From positions 1 through 64,000 of the forward strand of contig NZ_JACIDI010000015.1 in the NCBI RefSeq assembly GCF_014196225.1: DNA of 64,000 nucleotides, given 5' to 3'. Under the pieces are notes generated by a model that saw only the letters and a program-made list of their open reading frames with translations, was not told where the DNA came from and did not search any database. The stretch is from Bacteroides pyogenes. Lineage in GTDB: Bacteria; Bacteroidota; Bacteroidia; Bacteroidales; Bacteroidaceae. How positions within the stretch are numbered: the first letter of the stretch is position 1; each line of letters begins with the position of its first letter. Positions 46,601-55,304 of this stretch are shown piece by piece. Both the position numbers and the translations under genes were made by a program.

Positions 46601-48168
46601 TTCAACTCGTGGGGGCGGATTTTGTCAATAACGGCAGAGAAATTGAAAGTAGGGACTTTGGAAGCCAAATTGAAATCGCCGTTCAGGTATACGGATCCGT
46701 TCGGATCGTTCATTGCCGCCTTCCCGTTAAAACCTCCTTTTTGATATTCGCCGTCCAGAGTGATGTTTTCGTACTTATAATCGCTGTATTCTACAGAAGA
46801 CACCAGACCTTTCATTCCAATGGAAGGATATTGGTTTTCCACATGGCGTCCGTGTACATCCAGGTTCAGTGTCACTTTCCCAAACAACTCATTTCCCAGC
46901 AGTTTCCCCAATTCAAAATCTTCAGTCTTCACAGCGCCCGAATAAGAAAAAGCCTTTTTCTCTTTGTCCGAACTCAGTTTCAAGTCTGTTTTTACGGCTC
47001 CAAGACTGGTTTGAAGCAGTCCGTAAGTTACCAAATCGGTAAAGTATCCCGATATTTCTCCGCGGAAAGCGATATTTCCCAAATGCTCCAGAAGGGGAGG
47101 AACCCCATTGTAATTATCGCTCAGGTTGCGTACCAAAAAACCTACTTCCCGGGAACTGGCACTCAATTCCGAAAGCTTTCCGAATATGTAAGCGTCTTTG
47201 GGATGGGAGAGATCTTGAACAGATACTTCTCCCAAGAGTCTGAATTGCCGGCCTTCGGCCGTAATCTCCAAATGAGGGCAGGAAAATTGGTCGACTGTAC
47301 CGTTCACTTCCATGTTCAGCGTCACCGGCTCTTTGAAGTGCGATAATGCGGGGATAAAAGGAGAAATGTCTTTCGGCGTAATTTGGGAAGGTAAAATACG
47401 AAAAGAACAATGAGCCTGCTTAACAAACTGTTCGGCAGTCTTCACCCCGGCGTACATCAAGTGGATGGTATCCATTCGTAAAGAGCTTTCGGGCAATTCG
47501 ATGGCAAAATTATCGATACTCATGCGCTTTTTGTTAGCCACCAGCTTCAGGCTCATCTTCTTCAACGAGAATCCCGAAGCTGCTTCATCCACACTCAAAC
47601 GCTTTATCCCTACGTTGAGTGAGTCTTTGGTCAAAGCTTTCAATGAAAGGTTACCTATGATATTCTGAAATTGAAGATGCCGCGAATTGAATTTTCCGGG
47701 TGTTTCGGGCTCCGATAATAAATGATAGGTGACCTTCCCGCGACGGATTAAGACGGAATTGATACGAATATCCAACGAACTTTCCCGCTTCACAGTATCT
47801 TTAGAAGCAAACGCGTCCAGCACGAATTGGAAATTCGGCGGAGAATCGGGCGTTTCTTGCCTGAGATTCATGTTAAGACCGAACAGTTGCACACTGCTTA
47901 TCGAAATTTTTCCTTTGAAAAAAGGGATAAAATCAAATTTGGCCGATAGACGGGGAATCTTCAGCAGTTCGTTCCCTTTCTGATCGTTCAGTAATACATC
48001 GTCAATAATGATCCGGTTCAATAATCCGATATCGATTTTGCCGATGGCAACCTCCGTGTTGAGAACCTTCGATAGCTCTTTCGATGCAAGCACACTCATG
48101 AAACGTTGAATACCCGGTATATTCAACAAAACAATAGTTCCGATATATACTCCCAGTACAATACCCAC
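43660..48168 (-). CDS. tamB: TamB/DUF490-type translocation and assembly module protein
   Basis: A 1502-residue AsmA-superfamily protein. A single N-terminal hydrophobic segment anchors it in the inner membrane. The long middle is repetitive beta-strand sequence expected to form a lipid-conducting groove across the periplasm, and the last ~450 residues are the TamB (DUF490) domain. These proteins help move phospholipid or barrel proteins to the outer membrane. Start: GTG 48168 is the only usual start codon in the open frame; in-frame codons upstream to a TAA encode a basic stretch (KKRELIRALKRTVRWI) that would suit a membrane-protein N-terminus but contains no ATG. It is divergent from tsaD. 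Confidence 0.9.
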   Translation of the reverse strand: MGIVLGVYIGTIVLLNIPGIQRFMSVLASKELSKVLNTEVAIGKIDIGLLNRIIIDDVLLNDQKGNELLKIPRLSAKFDFIPFFKGKISISSVQLFGLNMNLRQETPDSPPNFQFVLDAFASKDTVKRESSLDIRINSVLIRRGKVTYHLLSEPETPGKFNSRHLQFQNIIGNLSLKALTKDSLNVGIKRLSVDEAASGFSLKKMSLKLVANKKRMSIDNFAIELPESSLRMDTIHLMYAGVKTAEQFVKQAHCSFRILPSQITPKDISPFIPALSHFKEPVTLNMEVNGTVDQFSCPHLEITAEGRQFRLLGEVSVQDLSHPKDAYIFGKLSELSASSREVGFLVRNLSDNYNGVPPLLEHLGNIAFRGEISGYFTDLVTYGLLQTSLGAVKTDLKLSSDKEKKAFSYSGAVKTEDFELGKLLGNELFGKVTLNLDVHGRHVENQYPSIGMKGLVSSVEYSDYKYENITLDGEYQKGGFNGKAAMNDPNGSVYLNGDFNLASKVPTFNFSAVIDKIRPHELNITSDYADAEFSVKLRANFTGGSVDEMNGEINIDSLEFNAPGKEYFMRNMNIQATRQNNENQLKLTSEFLTASVEGDFQYHTLPASMLNIAGRYIPSLLPPFKHQEKLHNNFRFDIHIYNTDILSAIFNIPLHIHAHSTVKGYFNDAGQRLRVEGYFPRLQYKNDLIESGMILCENPSDNIQIKLRLTNLKEADAVNIALNAQAKEDVVSATFNWGNNATATYSGQLGAVAKFLRTEGEKPLLKAVVDVSPTDIILNDTLWQVHPSQIVADSGRIDVNNFYFSHADRHIRVNGRLSELPADTVKISLKEINLGYVFDIVGISDDVAFGGDATGTAYATGVFKKPVINARLFVKNFSLNQGRLGDADINGGWDNEKRGILLDASIRDMADSPSRVSGIIYPLKPESGLDLNIDAHELNLKFLEYYMSSIANDIKGRGTGKVHFYGKFKGLNLDGAVMTNASMKFDILNTRFAINDTIHLAPTGLTFKNMRIADVEGHQGTMNGYLRFQHFKDLSYRFEIQANNMLVMNTKESPDMPFYGTIYGTGNAMLTGNATQGLDVNVAMTTDRNTSFTYINGNVASAANSQFIKFVDKTLRRVVRDSVQTDDYDDLLLKRQLSEKEQDTDIWLNILADVTPDATVRIVMDPIAGDYITGKGTGNIRTEFYNKGDVKMFGNYRISQGVYKFSLQDVIRKDFVIKDGSTINFNGPPLDANMDIQASYTVNSASLNDLIPDASTVIQQPNVRVNCMMNLSGVLLQPTIKLGIELPNERDEIQSLVRNYISTEEQMNMQILYLLGVGKFYTEDVRRENQNAYVMTSVLSSTLSGQLNNALSRIFETNNWNIGTNLSTGDKGWTDVEFEGILSGQLLNNRLLINGNFGYRDNPLANTNFVGDFEAEWLITRSGDIRLKGYNKTNDRYYTKTNLTTQGVGIMYKKDFNKWSDLFFWNKWKLRNKRKRHEGLQPEMKTDSVASEGAKTKKKRER

Positions 48169-48225
48169 TATCCATCGTACAGTTCTTTTCAGTGCTCTTA
48201 TAAGTTCTCTTTTTTTATTTTACGA

Positions 48226-48233
48226 CAAAAATA
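48226..48233 (-). promoter_or_regulatory. -7 box for tamB
   Basis: It reads TATTTTTG on the minus strand. It would start a transcript near 48219, about 50 nt before the GTG at 48168. Confidence 0.4.
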
Positions 48234-48267
48234 TAAAATAGTTCGTTATGAATCGTAGTTTTATCAT

Positions 48268-48275
48268 TACTTTTG
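48268..48275 (+). promoter_or_regulatory. -7 box for tsaD
   Basis: TACTTTTG matches TAnnTTTG, 23 bp before the ATG at 48299. It lies back to back with the tamB box in the divergent intergenic region. Confidence 0.45.
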
Positions 48276-48298
48276 TGCCGTTTAATAGTTTATGACAT

Positions 48299-49318
48299 AT
48301 GAGTACAATTATATTAGGAATAGAATCTTCGTGTGACGATACCTCGGCCGCTGTCATTAAAGACGGTTATCTGCTGTCGAATGTAGTATCCGGCCAAGCC
48401 GTTCACGAAGCTTACGGAGGTGTAGTTCCCGAACTTGCATCCCGGGCGCATCAGCAAAACATTGTGCCTGTAGTACATGAAGCTTTGAAAAGAGCCGGCG
48501 TCAGCAAAGAAGAATTGAGTGCGGTTGCGTTTACACGTGGTCCCGGGCTGATGGGTTCGCTATTGGTGGGAGTCTCTTTTGCCAAAGGTTTCGCACGTTC
48601 TTTAGGCATCCCCTTGATTGATGTTAACCATCTCACAGGACACGTTTTAGCTCACTTTATTAAATCGGAAGGCGAAGAAAACAAACATCCCGAACTCCCG
48701 TTCCTCTGCCTGTTGGTATCGGGAGGAAACTCCCAAATCATTTTGGTAAAAGCATACAATGATATGGAGATTCTGGGACAAACAATCGACGACGCGGCAG
48801 GAGAGGCCATCGACAAATGTTCTAAAGTGATGGGGCTTGGTTATCCGGGCGGTCCGATTATCGACAAGCTGGCGCGTCAGGGCAACCCGAAAGCGTTTAC
48901 ATTCAGCAAACCCCATATATCGGGATTGGACTACAGCTTCAGCGGACTGAAAACTTCATTCTTGTATTCTCTCCGCGATTGGCTGAAAGAAGACCCCGAT
49001 TTCATTGAGCATCATAAAGCAGATTTGGCAGCATCGCTCGAAGCTACGGTCGTAGATATCCTGATGGATAAGCTGAGAAAAGCGGCCAAAGCGTATAAAA
49101 TCAAGGAAATTGCCGTAGCCGGCGGAGTTTCTGCCAACAATGGATTGCGAAACGCCTTTAAAGAACATGCCGAAAAATATGGATGGAATATATTCATCCC
49201 AAAATTCAGCTACACGACCGACAATGCTGCAATGATCGCTATTACGGGATATTTCAAGTATCTCGATAAAGATTTCTGCTCCATAGATCTTCCTGCATAT
49301 TCGCGAGTTTGCCTTTAA
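48299..49318 (+). CDS. tsaD: tRNA N6-adenosine threonylcarbamoyltransferase
   Basis: A 339-residue ASKHA-fold enzyme that, with TsaB and TsaE, makes t6A37 in tRNAs reading ANN codons. GIESSCDDTSAAV is the nucleotide-binding start. His111 and His115 in HLTGHVLAH bind the metal. LVSGGNSQIILV and the VAGGVSANNGLR motif complete the site. Length is standard. It is divergent from tamB and is followed by cinA after 97 bp in the same direction. Confidence 0.96.
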   Translation: MSTIILGIESSCDDTSAAVIKDGYLLSNVVSGQAVHEAYGGVVPELASRAHQQNIVPVVHEALKRAGVSKEELSAVAFTRGPGLMGSLLVGVSFAKGFARSLGIPLIDVNHLTGHVLAHFIKSEGEENKHPELPFLCLLVSGGNSQIILVKAYNDMEILGQTIDDAAGEAIDKCSKVMGLGYPGGPIIDKLARQGNPKAFTFSKPHISGLDYSFSGLKTSFLYSLRDWLKEDPDFIEHHKADLAASLEATVVDILMDKLRKAAKAYKIKEIAVAGGVSANNGLRNAFKEHAEKYGWNIFIPKFSYTTDNAAMIAITGYFKYLDKDFCSIDLPAYSRVCL

Positions 49319-49415
49319 AGGCCCGATACACTTAAAACAATATGCCATTGCGAAAACAATAGAGCGGGAAATATGGATGGTGAAACGGAAAGTGTTAATT
49401 AATAAGTAGAAAGTA

Positions 49416-50648
49416 ATGTTTGCCGAAATCATAACAATTGGAGATGAATTGTTGATAGGACAAGTTGTCGATACCAATTCGGCCTGGATGGGACAGGAGC
49501 TGAACAAAATAGGCATAGAAGTATTGCGTATCGTCTCCATACGCGACCGGGAAGATGAAATAATGGAAGCAATAGATACTGCTTTCAGCAAAGTAAATAT
49601 TGTTTTGGTGACAGGAGGTCTCGGCCCTACTAAAGACGATATCACTAAACAAACTCTTTGCAAATATTTCCATACCGAGTTGGTTTTTAATGAAGAAGTG
49701 TTTCAAAACATCAAACGAGTGCTTGCCGGAAAGATTCCGATGAATGCGTTAAATAAGAGCCAGGCAATGGTTCCGAAAGAGTGCACGGTCATTAACAATC
49801 CGGTGGGGAGCGCCTCCGTAAGCTGGTTCGAAAAGGATGGAAAGGTACTCGTTTCAATGCCCGGAGTCCCGCAAGAGATGAACGCCGTCATGAAAGAATC
49901 CGTATTACCCAAATTGCATAAAAGATTTCATACGGATGTAATCATACACCGGACTTTTTTAGTTCAGAACAATCCCGAATCCGTTTTGGCGGAAAAGCTG
50001 GATGCATGGGAAAGCGCTTTGCCGGAATGCGTCAAATTGGCTTATCTGCCCAAACTCGGATTCATTCGTCTTCGCCTGACGGCACGTGGAAAAAACCGGA
50101 CGGAACTGGAAAAAACATTGGACACGGAGTCGGCAAAACTGAAGAGCATATTGGATAACGATATTTTCAGTGAAGAAGATATTCCCTTGGAAATAATCGT
50201 AGGAGATTTACTAAGGAAAAATAATTTGACCGTCTCCACCGCAGAAAGTTGCACGGGAGGGAGTATAGCCGCACGTATAAGCTCTGTGCCGGGTTGTTCG
50301 GATTATTTTCGCGGAAGCATAGTGGCTTATTCCAACGATATTAAAAACATGCTTCTTGGTGTTTCTGCGGAAACATTGAAAAAACATGGGGCCGTAAGCG
50401 AGGAAACCGTGACCGAAATGGTAAAAGGCGCGATGAAAGCGATGAAAACGGACTGCGCCGTTGCAACTTCCGGCATTGCCGGTCCCGGAGGAGGAACTCC
50501 GGAGAAACCGGTAGGCACGATTTGGATCGCCGTTGGTTATAAAAACGAAATTCGCACTTACAGGCAGGAGACAAATCGCGGAAGAAGCATGAATATGGAA
50601 AGAGCAGGCAATAATGCGCTACTTATGCTCAGGGATATGCTCAAATAA
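49416..50648 (+). CDS. cinA: CinA family nicotinamide-nucleotide amidohydrolase
   Basis: A 410-residue two-domain protein. The N-terminal MoaB/MogA-like domain (1 to about 170) starts [20 protein letters not shown] and has the GGLGPTKDD loop; in related proteins it has ADP-ribose pyrophosphatase activity. The C-terminal domain (about 250-410) is the NMN deamidase, with the [14 protein letters not shown] serine/threonine motif and [20 protein letters not shown]. It recycles nicotinamide mononucleotide. It follows tsaD by 97 bp. Confidence 0.93.
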   Translation: MFAEIITIGDELLIGQVVDTNSAWMGQELNKIGIEVLRIVSIRDREDEIMEAIDTAFSKVNIVLVTGGLGPTKDDITKQTLCKYFHTELVFNEEVFQNIKRVLAGKIPMNALNKSQAMVPKECTVINNPVGSASVSWFEKDGKVLVSMPGVPQEMNAVMKESVLPKLHKRFHTDVIIHRTFLVQNNPESVLAEKLDAWESALPECVKLAYLPKLGFIRLRLTARGKNRTELEKTLDTESAKLKSILDNDIFSEEDIPLEIIVGDLLRKNNLTVSTAESCTGGSIAARISSVPGCSDYFRGSIVAYSNDIKNMLLGVSAETLKKHGAVSEETVTEMVKGAMKAMKTDCAVATSGIAGPGGGTPEKPVGTIWIAVGYKNEIRTYRQETNRGRSMNMERAGNNALLMLRDMLK

Positions 50649-50689
50649 AGAAAAAAGAATACTTGGCTGTGAATTATTTAAAGAAATTC

Positions 50690-50720
50690 TTGTTTTATAC
50701 GGATAAAAGTGCTTACTTTG
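50690..50720 (+). promoter_or_regulatory. promoter for the rpmB-rpmG-DUF4295 operon
   Basis: TTG (50690-50692) and TTACTTTG (50713-50720; one mismatch to TAnnTTTG) are 20 bp apart. A leader of about 45 nt precedes rpmB. Confidence 0.4.
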
Positions 50721-50770
50721 CGTCCTGTTTGAAAGAAGTATAGATATAAAACTATAAAAATAAGATAGAA

Positions 50771-51031
50771 ATGTCGAAGATTTGTCAAATTACCGGAAAG
50801 AAAGCCATGATTGGCAACAATGTTTCACACTCAAAGAGAAGAACTAAAAGAACCTTTGATGTGAACTTGTTTAAGAAGAAGTTCTACTACGTAGAGCAAG
50901 ACTGTTGGATCAGCCTTAGCATCTGTGCTAACGGACTGCGTATTATCAACAAAAAAGGTCTGGACGCTGCGCTGACTGAAGCGGTGGCTAAAGGCTATTG
51001 TGATTGGAAAAGTATTAAAGTAATCGGCTAA
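50771..51031 (+). CDS. rpmB: 50S ribosomal protein L28
   Basis: An 86-residue basic ribosomal protein. [32 protein letters not shown] is the standard L28 start, and [12 protein letters not shown] closes the fold. The paired cysteines of zinc-binding L28 are not complete (only Cys5 at the first site), so it is the zinc-free type. It heads the L28 - L33 - DUF4295 trio, with 22-bp gaps. Confidence 0.95.
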   Translation: MSKICQITGKKAMIGNNVSHSKRRTKRTFDVNLFKKKFYYVEQDCWISLSICANGLRIINKKGLDAALTEAVAKGYCDWKSIKVIG

Positions 51032-51053
51032 AAGGTAGAGGAGAAAACTTACA

Positions 51054-51242
51054 ATGGCAAAGAAAGCAAAAGGTAACAGAGTGCAAGTGATTCTGGAATG
51101 TACAGAACACAAAGATAGCGGAATGCCGGGAACATCTCGTTATATCACAACAAAGAACAGAAAAAACACTACCGAAAGACTTGAGTTGAAAAAATACAAC
51201 CCGATTCTGAAGAGAGTAACAGTACATAAGGAAATTAAATAA
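51054..51242 (+). CDS. rpmG: 50S ribosomal protein L33
   Basis: A 62-residue basic protein. [20 protein letters not shown] followed by [23 protein letters not shown] is the L33 fold. The four zinc-binding cysteines are absent (a single Cys16), so this is a C-minus form that does not depend on zinc. It is placed 22 bp after rpmB and 18 bp before the DUF4295 gene. Confidence 0.95.
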   Translation: MAKKAKGNRVQVILECTEHKDSGMPGTSRYITTKNRKNTTERLELKKYNPILKRVTVHKEIK

Positions 51243-51260
51243 TTATAAGAACTATCACCC

Positions 51261-51419
51261 ATGGCAAAGAAAACAGTAGCAAGTTTGCACGAAGGAACAA
51301 AAGAAGGACGTTCTTATACCAAAGTTATCAAAATGGTGAAATCTCCTAAGACCGGAGCATACGTTTTTGATGAACAAATGGTACCGAACGATAAAGTACA
51401 AGACTTCTTCAAGAAATAA
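51261..51419 (+). CDS. DUF4295 family small basic protein, probable ribosome-associated
   Basis: A 52-residue protein starting MAKKTVASLHEGTKEG and ending VQDFFKK. It is found next to rpmG throughout Bacteroidota; its size, charge and operon position suggest a ribosomal protein specific to the phylum. The start codon and 18-bp gap to rpmG are clear, and a strong terminator follows. There is no motif beyond the family resemblance. Confidence 0.85.
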   Translation: MAKKTVASLHEGTKEGRSYTKVIKMVKSPKTGAYVFDEQMVPNDKVQDFFKK

Positions 51420-51447
51420 TTGAAATAGCATCTAAGCTAAATATGTA

Positions 51448-51487
51448 AAATCCCCCTGCCGATTAGTTGGCAGGGGGATTTTTTATT
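51448..51487 (+). terminator. strong terminator after the ribosomal trio
   Basis: AAATCCCCCTGCC (51448-51460) pairs perfectly with GGCAGGGGGATTT (51469-51481) around an 8-nt loop, then a T-run. Confidence 0.85.
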
Positions 51488-51517
51488 GTATTTTTTTACT
51501 TTTCCAATCCTTTATTA

Positions 51518-51525
51518 TATCTTTG
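51518..51525 (+). promoter_or_regulatory. -7 box for ftsY
   Basis: TATCTTTG matches TAnnTTTG, 35 bp before the ATG at 51560. T-runs lie at the -33 position. Confidence 0.45.
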
Positions 51526-51559
51526 TAGGCATTATGTATTATACAAATTAACTATAAAC

Positions 51560-52519
51560 ATGGGATTATTCGGTTTTTTTTCAAAAGAAAAAAAGGAAAC
51601 GTTAGATAAAGGATTATCTAAAACCAAAGAGAGCGTATTTGGAAAAATAGCTCGTGTCGTAGCCGGCAAATCGAAAGTTGATAATGAGGTGTTGGATGAC
51701 TTGGAAGAGGTATTGATCACCTCTGATGTAGGCGTAGAAACTACGTTGAATATTATTAAGCGTATTGAGAAACGTGTGGCGGCGGATAAATATGTGAATA
51801 CTCAGGAGTTGAATCATATATTACGCGATGAAATAGCTGCTTTGCTTACAGAAAACAACTCGGGAGAGATAGTTGATTTTGATATGCCGATTGAGAAGAA
51901 GCCTTACGTCATCATGGTAGTAGGCGTAAACGGAGTAGGCAAAACAACTACGATAGGGAAACTGGCCTATCAGTTTAAAAAAGCCGGTAAATCTGTTTAT
52001 TTGGGCGCCGCCGATACATTCCGCGCGGCAGCCGTAGAACAGTTGATGATTTGGGGAGATAGGGTAGGAGTGCCTGTAATCAAGCAAAAGATGGGAGCCG
52101 ATCCCGCTTCGGTAGCTTTCGATACGCTCAGCTCTGCGGTTGCCAACAGTGCGGACGTGGTGATAATCGATACTGCCGGGCGGTTGCACAATAAGGTGGG
52201 CTTGATGAATGAGTTGACTAAAATCAAGAATGTAATGAAGAAAGTTGTGCCGGATGCCCCCGACGAGGTGTTGCTGGTATTGGACGGTTCTACCGGACAA
52301 AATGCTTTTGAACAGGCGAAACAATTTACTTTGGCAACAGAAGTAACCGCTATGGCCATCACGAAATTGGATGGAACGGCTAAAGGAGGAGTTGTGATCG
52401 GTATATCCGACCAGTTTAAAATACCGGTAAAATATATCGGATTGGGAGAAGGAATGGAAGATTTACAGGTTTTCCGTAAAAATGAATTTGTAGACTCCTT
52501 GTTTGGTGACAACGCATGA
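51560..52519 (+). CDS. ftsY: signal recognition particle receptor FtsY
   Basis: A 319-residue SRP GTPase that docks ribosome-SRP complexes at the membrane. MGLFGFFSKEKKE is the short N-terminal region without the long acidic A domain of E. coli. The NG domain follows: G1 GVNGVGKTTTIGKL, the DTFRAAA box, G3 DTAGRLHNK, G4 TKLDGTAKGG, and the closing GLGEGMEDLQVF. ATG 51560 is chosen by conservation. It overlaps rimO by 4 bp (ATGA), so the two are translationally coupled. Confidence 0.95.
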   Translation: MGLFGFFSKEKKETLDKGLSKTKESVFGKIARVVAGKSKVDNEVLDDLEEVLITSDVGVETTLNIIKRIEKRVAADKYVNTQELNHILRDEIAALLTENNSGEIVDFDMPIEKKPYVIMVVGVNGVGKTTTIGKLAYQFKKAGKSVYLGAADTFRAAAVEQLMIWGDRVGVPVIKQKMGADPASVAFDTLSSAVANSADVVIIDTAGRLHNKVGLMNELTKIKNVMKKVVPDAPDEVLLVLDGSTGQNAFEQAKQFTLATEVTAMAITKLDGTAKGGVVIGISDQFKIPVKYIGLGEGMEDLQVFRKNEFVDSLFGDNA

Positions 52520-53826
52520 GAAAAAAAGAAATAGATATCATCACATTAGGGTGTTCTAAAAATTTAGTAGATTCGGAGCAGTTGATGCGACAGCTGCAAG
52601 AGGTGGGGTACAATGTTACTCATGATACGGAAAATCCGAAAGGAGAAATAGCGGTTATCAACACATGCGGCTTTATTGGCGATGCCAAAGAAGAGTCCAT
52701 TAATATGATTCTGGAGTTTGCTCAAAGAAGGGAAGAGGGAGACTTGAAAAAGCTGTTTGTAATGGGGTGCCTTTCGGAACGATATCTAAAAGAGTTGGCC
52801 GTAGAAATTCCTCAGGTAGATAAATTCTATGGGAAATTCAATTGGAAAGAATTACTACACGATCTGGGGAAAGCTTATCATCAAGAACTGCATATCGAGC
52901 GTACATTGACTACTCCGAAACATTACGCTTATCTGAAAATTTCAGAGGGATGCGACCGCAAATGCTCATATTGCGCCATTCCTATCATCACGGGAAAACA
53001 TGTGTCCAGACCGATGGAAGATATTCTGGATGAAGTGCGCTATCTTGTATCCCAAGGGGTAAAGGAGTTCCAGGTTATTTCGCAGGAGTTGACTTATTAT
53101 GGTATCGACCTATATAAGAAGCAAATGCTTCCGGAGTTGATAGAGCGGATTTCCGACATTCCGGGAGTAGAATGGATTCGTTTGCATTACGCTTATCCGG
53201 CACACTTCCCGACAGATTTGTTTCGCGTTATGCGTGAACGAAACAATGTATGCAAATATATGGATATCGCCCTGCAACACATCAGCGACAACATGCTGAA
53301 ACTGATGCGTCGCCAAGTGACGAAAGAACAGACATACAGATTGATAGAGCAATTTCGCAAAGAGGTACCCGGGATTCATTTACGGACAACTTTAATGGTC
53401 GGGCATCCCGGAGAAAGGGAAAAAGATTTTGAAGAACTGAAAGAATTTGTACGCAACGCACGATTCGACAGGATGGGAGCTTTTGCTTATTCTGAGGAAG
53501 AAGGAACTTACGCTGCCGATCAATATGAGGATTCTATCCCGCAAGAAGTAAAACAAGCCCGTTTGGACGAATTGATGGATATCCAGCAACAGATTTCAGC
53601 CGAATTAAGCGCACAAAAGATAGGCTCTTGCATGAAAGTCATAATAGACAGGATAGAAGGAGACTATTATATCGGACGAACCGAATTCGATTCTCCTGAG
53701 GTGGATCCTGAAGTTTTAATCCGGCGCCCCGAAACTGACTTGTGCATCGGTGGGTTCTATTGGGTAGAAGTTACCGACGCGGATGATTTTGATTTATACG
53801 TAAAGATTGCAGATTATCATGAATAA
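52516..53826 (+). CDS. rimO: ribosomal protein S12 methylthiotransferase RimO
   Basis: A 436-residue radical-SAM enzyme that methylthiolates an aspartate of S12. The N-terminal UPF0004 domain holds Cys13, Cys51 and Cys85 for the auxiliary cluster. The radical-SAM triad is Cys146, Cys150 and Cys153 in CDRKCSYC, and a TRAM domain ends the protein. Length is normal. It overlaps ftsY by 4 bp and the following HU gene by 8 bp, so ftsY, rimO and HU form one tight unit. Confidence 0.96.
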   Translation: MRKKEIDIITLGCSKNLVDSEQLMRQLQEVGYNVTHDTENPKGEIAVINTCGFIGDAKEESINMILEFAQRREEGDLKKLFVMGCLSERYLKELAVEIPQVDKFYGKFNWKELLHDLGKAYHQELHIERTLTTPKHYAYLKISEGCDRKCSYCAIPIITGKHVSRPMEDILDEVRYLVSQGVKEFQVISQELTYYGIDLYKKQMLPELIERISDIPGVEWIRLHYAYPAHFPTDLFRVMRERNNVCKYMDIALQHISDNMLKLMRRQVTKEQTYRLIEQFRKEVPGIHLRTTLMVGHPGEREKDFEELKEFVRNARFDRMGAFAYSEEEGTYAADQYEDSIPQEVKQARLDELMDIQQQISAELSAQKIGSCMKVIIDRIEGDYYIGRTEFDSPEVDPEVLIRRPETDLCIGGFYWVEVTDADDFDLYVKIADYHE

Positions 53827-54091
53827 TAAGGAGTTCACTTCAGAATTAGCCGACAGGCTGGGATATACGACTAAGGACACTACGGACCTGATAACTTCTT
53901 TATTGGGGCAAATGACGCAAGAGCTTGAAAAAGGAAACAGTATTTCCATACAAGGCTTCGGAGCTTTTGAGGTAAAGAAAAAAGGGGAGTACATTTCTGT
54001 GAATCCGGTTACGAACCAACGAATATTATTCCCCCCCAAACTGGTGCTCGCATACAGGCCGAGCAATATTTTGAAGGATAAGTTTAAATAA
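53819..54091 (+). CDS. HU family DNA-binding protein
   Basis: A 90-residue histone-like protein. The helical dimer core (NNKEFTSELADRLGYTTKDT) is followed by the beta-arm region with IQGFGAFEVKKKGEYISVNP and QRILFPPKLVLAYRPS. The G-x-F motif is intact. It bends DNA as a dimer. ATG 53819 overlaps the end of rimO by 8 bp. The next gene, 15 bp on, carries a second HU-type domain, so the two products might form a heterodimer. Confidence 0.93.
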   Translation: MNNKEFTSELADRLGYTTKDTTDLITSLLGQMTQELEKGNSISIQGFGAFEVKKKGEYISVNPVTNQRILFPPKLVLAYRPSNILKDKFK

Positions 54092-54105
54092 TTTTTTCTC
54101 CAACT

Positions 54106-55173
54106 ATGAATGAAAGATTGACCATCCAAGATTTTACAGACTTGTTGGCTTCGAAGCACAATATGACTAAAAAAGATGCTGAAGATTTTGTCAAAGAATT
54201 TTTTCTATTGATAGAACAGGCCTTGGAAAATGAAAAATATATAAAAATCAAAGGCCTGGGAACTTTCAAACTGATAAATGTGGATAGCACGGAAAGTGTT
54301 AATGAAAGTACCGGAGAACAGTTTAAGACACAAGAGCATTCTAAAATATCATTTACCCCGGACACTAATTTAAAAGAAGCGATCAACAAACCTTTCGCTC
54401 ATTTTGAAACAGTGATATTAAATGAAAATACATTACTGGAAGATACGCCAACGGATGAAATAGCAGCAGAGGAAGAGGATACAGAAGAAGAAAACTTAGC
54501 AGACATTGAAAATTATCCAAAAAAAGAACAAATAAACACGGAAAACCTCATTACAGAAACCATTCCTGCTAAAGAAGATAATCATAAAGAAATGAAAAAG
54601 GAGGAATTTGCAAAGAACGAAGACAAAACAGATGAATGTGCAAAGCTTGAGAGTTTGTCAAAAAGTGACACTCATCAACAAAGGAAATCCTATATTTATT
54701 ACTTGACAGTCGGCATCGTTGCTATTCTGTTGCTATGCGGAGGAGTTGTTTTCTTCGTTTACTACCCTGATATATTTCCTCCCTCGCCAAGAAAGGAATC
54801 AATTGACTTGCCAATAAACGCCGGTTCGGCTCTGTTACCGGAACAAATAACCGATACTGTTGCGAAAAAAGACACAATATCGGAAGTTGCGCAAGAACTG
54901 AAAGATGAAGTGCGACATAGACAAACTGTGGAATCAAAAGAGCAAGCAAATCCTGTAAATGTGTACTCCGAATCTGTTGTATACCAAATAACCGGCACTA
55001 AAACAAGGTATACAATTCAGAAAGGGGAAACTCTGACAAAGGTTTCGTTACGCTTCTTTGGCACCAAGGCAATGTGGCCTTATATTGTAAAACACAATTC
55101 GGATGTAATAAAGGATCCTGACAATGTACCTTTTGGTACAACGATTAAAATTCCGGAACTAATTGAAAAATAA
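54106..55173 (+). CDS. HU-domain / transmembrane / LysM-domain fusion protein
   Basis: A 355-residue chimera-like protein. Residues 1-100 form an HU/IHF-type domain (LTIQDFTDLLASKHNMTKKD; YIKIKGLGTFKLINV; ISFTPDTNLKEAINKPF). Residues 105-195 are a charged linker (acidic then Lys-rich), 196-220 a single transmembrane helix (YIYYLTVGIVAILLLCGGVV), and 300-352 a LysM domain (YTIQKGETLTKVSLRFFG). With HU inside, LysM would lie in the periplasm, where it could bind peptidoglycan. It is co-transcribed after an ordinary HU gene (15-bp gap). I infer a tether between nucleoid and cell wall; no such role is established to my knowledge. Confidence 0.88.
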   Translation: MNERLTIQDFTDLLASKHNMTKKDAEDFVKEFFLLIEQALENEKYIKIKGLGTFKLINVDSTESVNESTGEQFKTQEHSKISFTPDTNLKEAINKPFAHFETVILNENTLLEDTPTDEIAAEEEDTEEENLADIENYPKKEQINTENLITETIPAKEDNHKEMKKEEFAKNEDKTDECAKLESLSKSDTHQQRKSYIYYLTVGIVAILLLCGGVVFFVYYPDIFPPSPRKESIDLPINAGSALLPEQITDTVAKKDTISEVAQELKDEVRHRQTVESKEQANPVNVYSESVVYQITGTKTRYTIQKGETLTKVSLRFFGTKAMWPYIVKHNSDVIKDPDNVPFGTTIKIPELIEK

Positions 55174-55304
55174 GAAACGAATTTACATGTAAAACAGTTT
55201 ATGGTATAGGAAGCGGGCAATTCAGATAAAATGTTATGCAAGTACAAAACAATATGAAAGTACCTTAATCTAAAGATTTTACATTGTTTTTTAATAAAAA
55301 TTAG

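Noticed and set aside
46252..47346. 364-codon ORF opposite tamB
   Set aside because: It is an antisense shadow of the tamB frame, with no domain, no promoter and no plausible partner.
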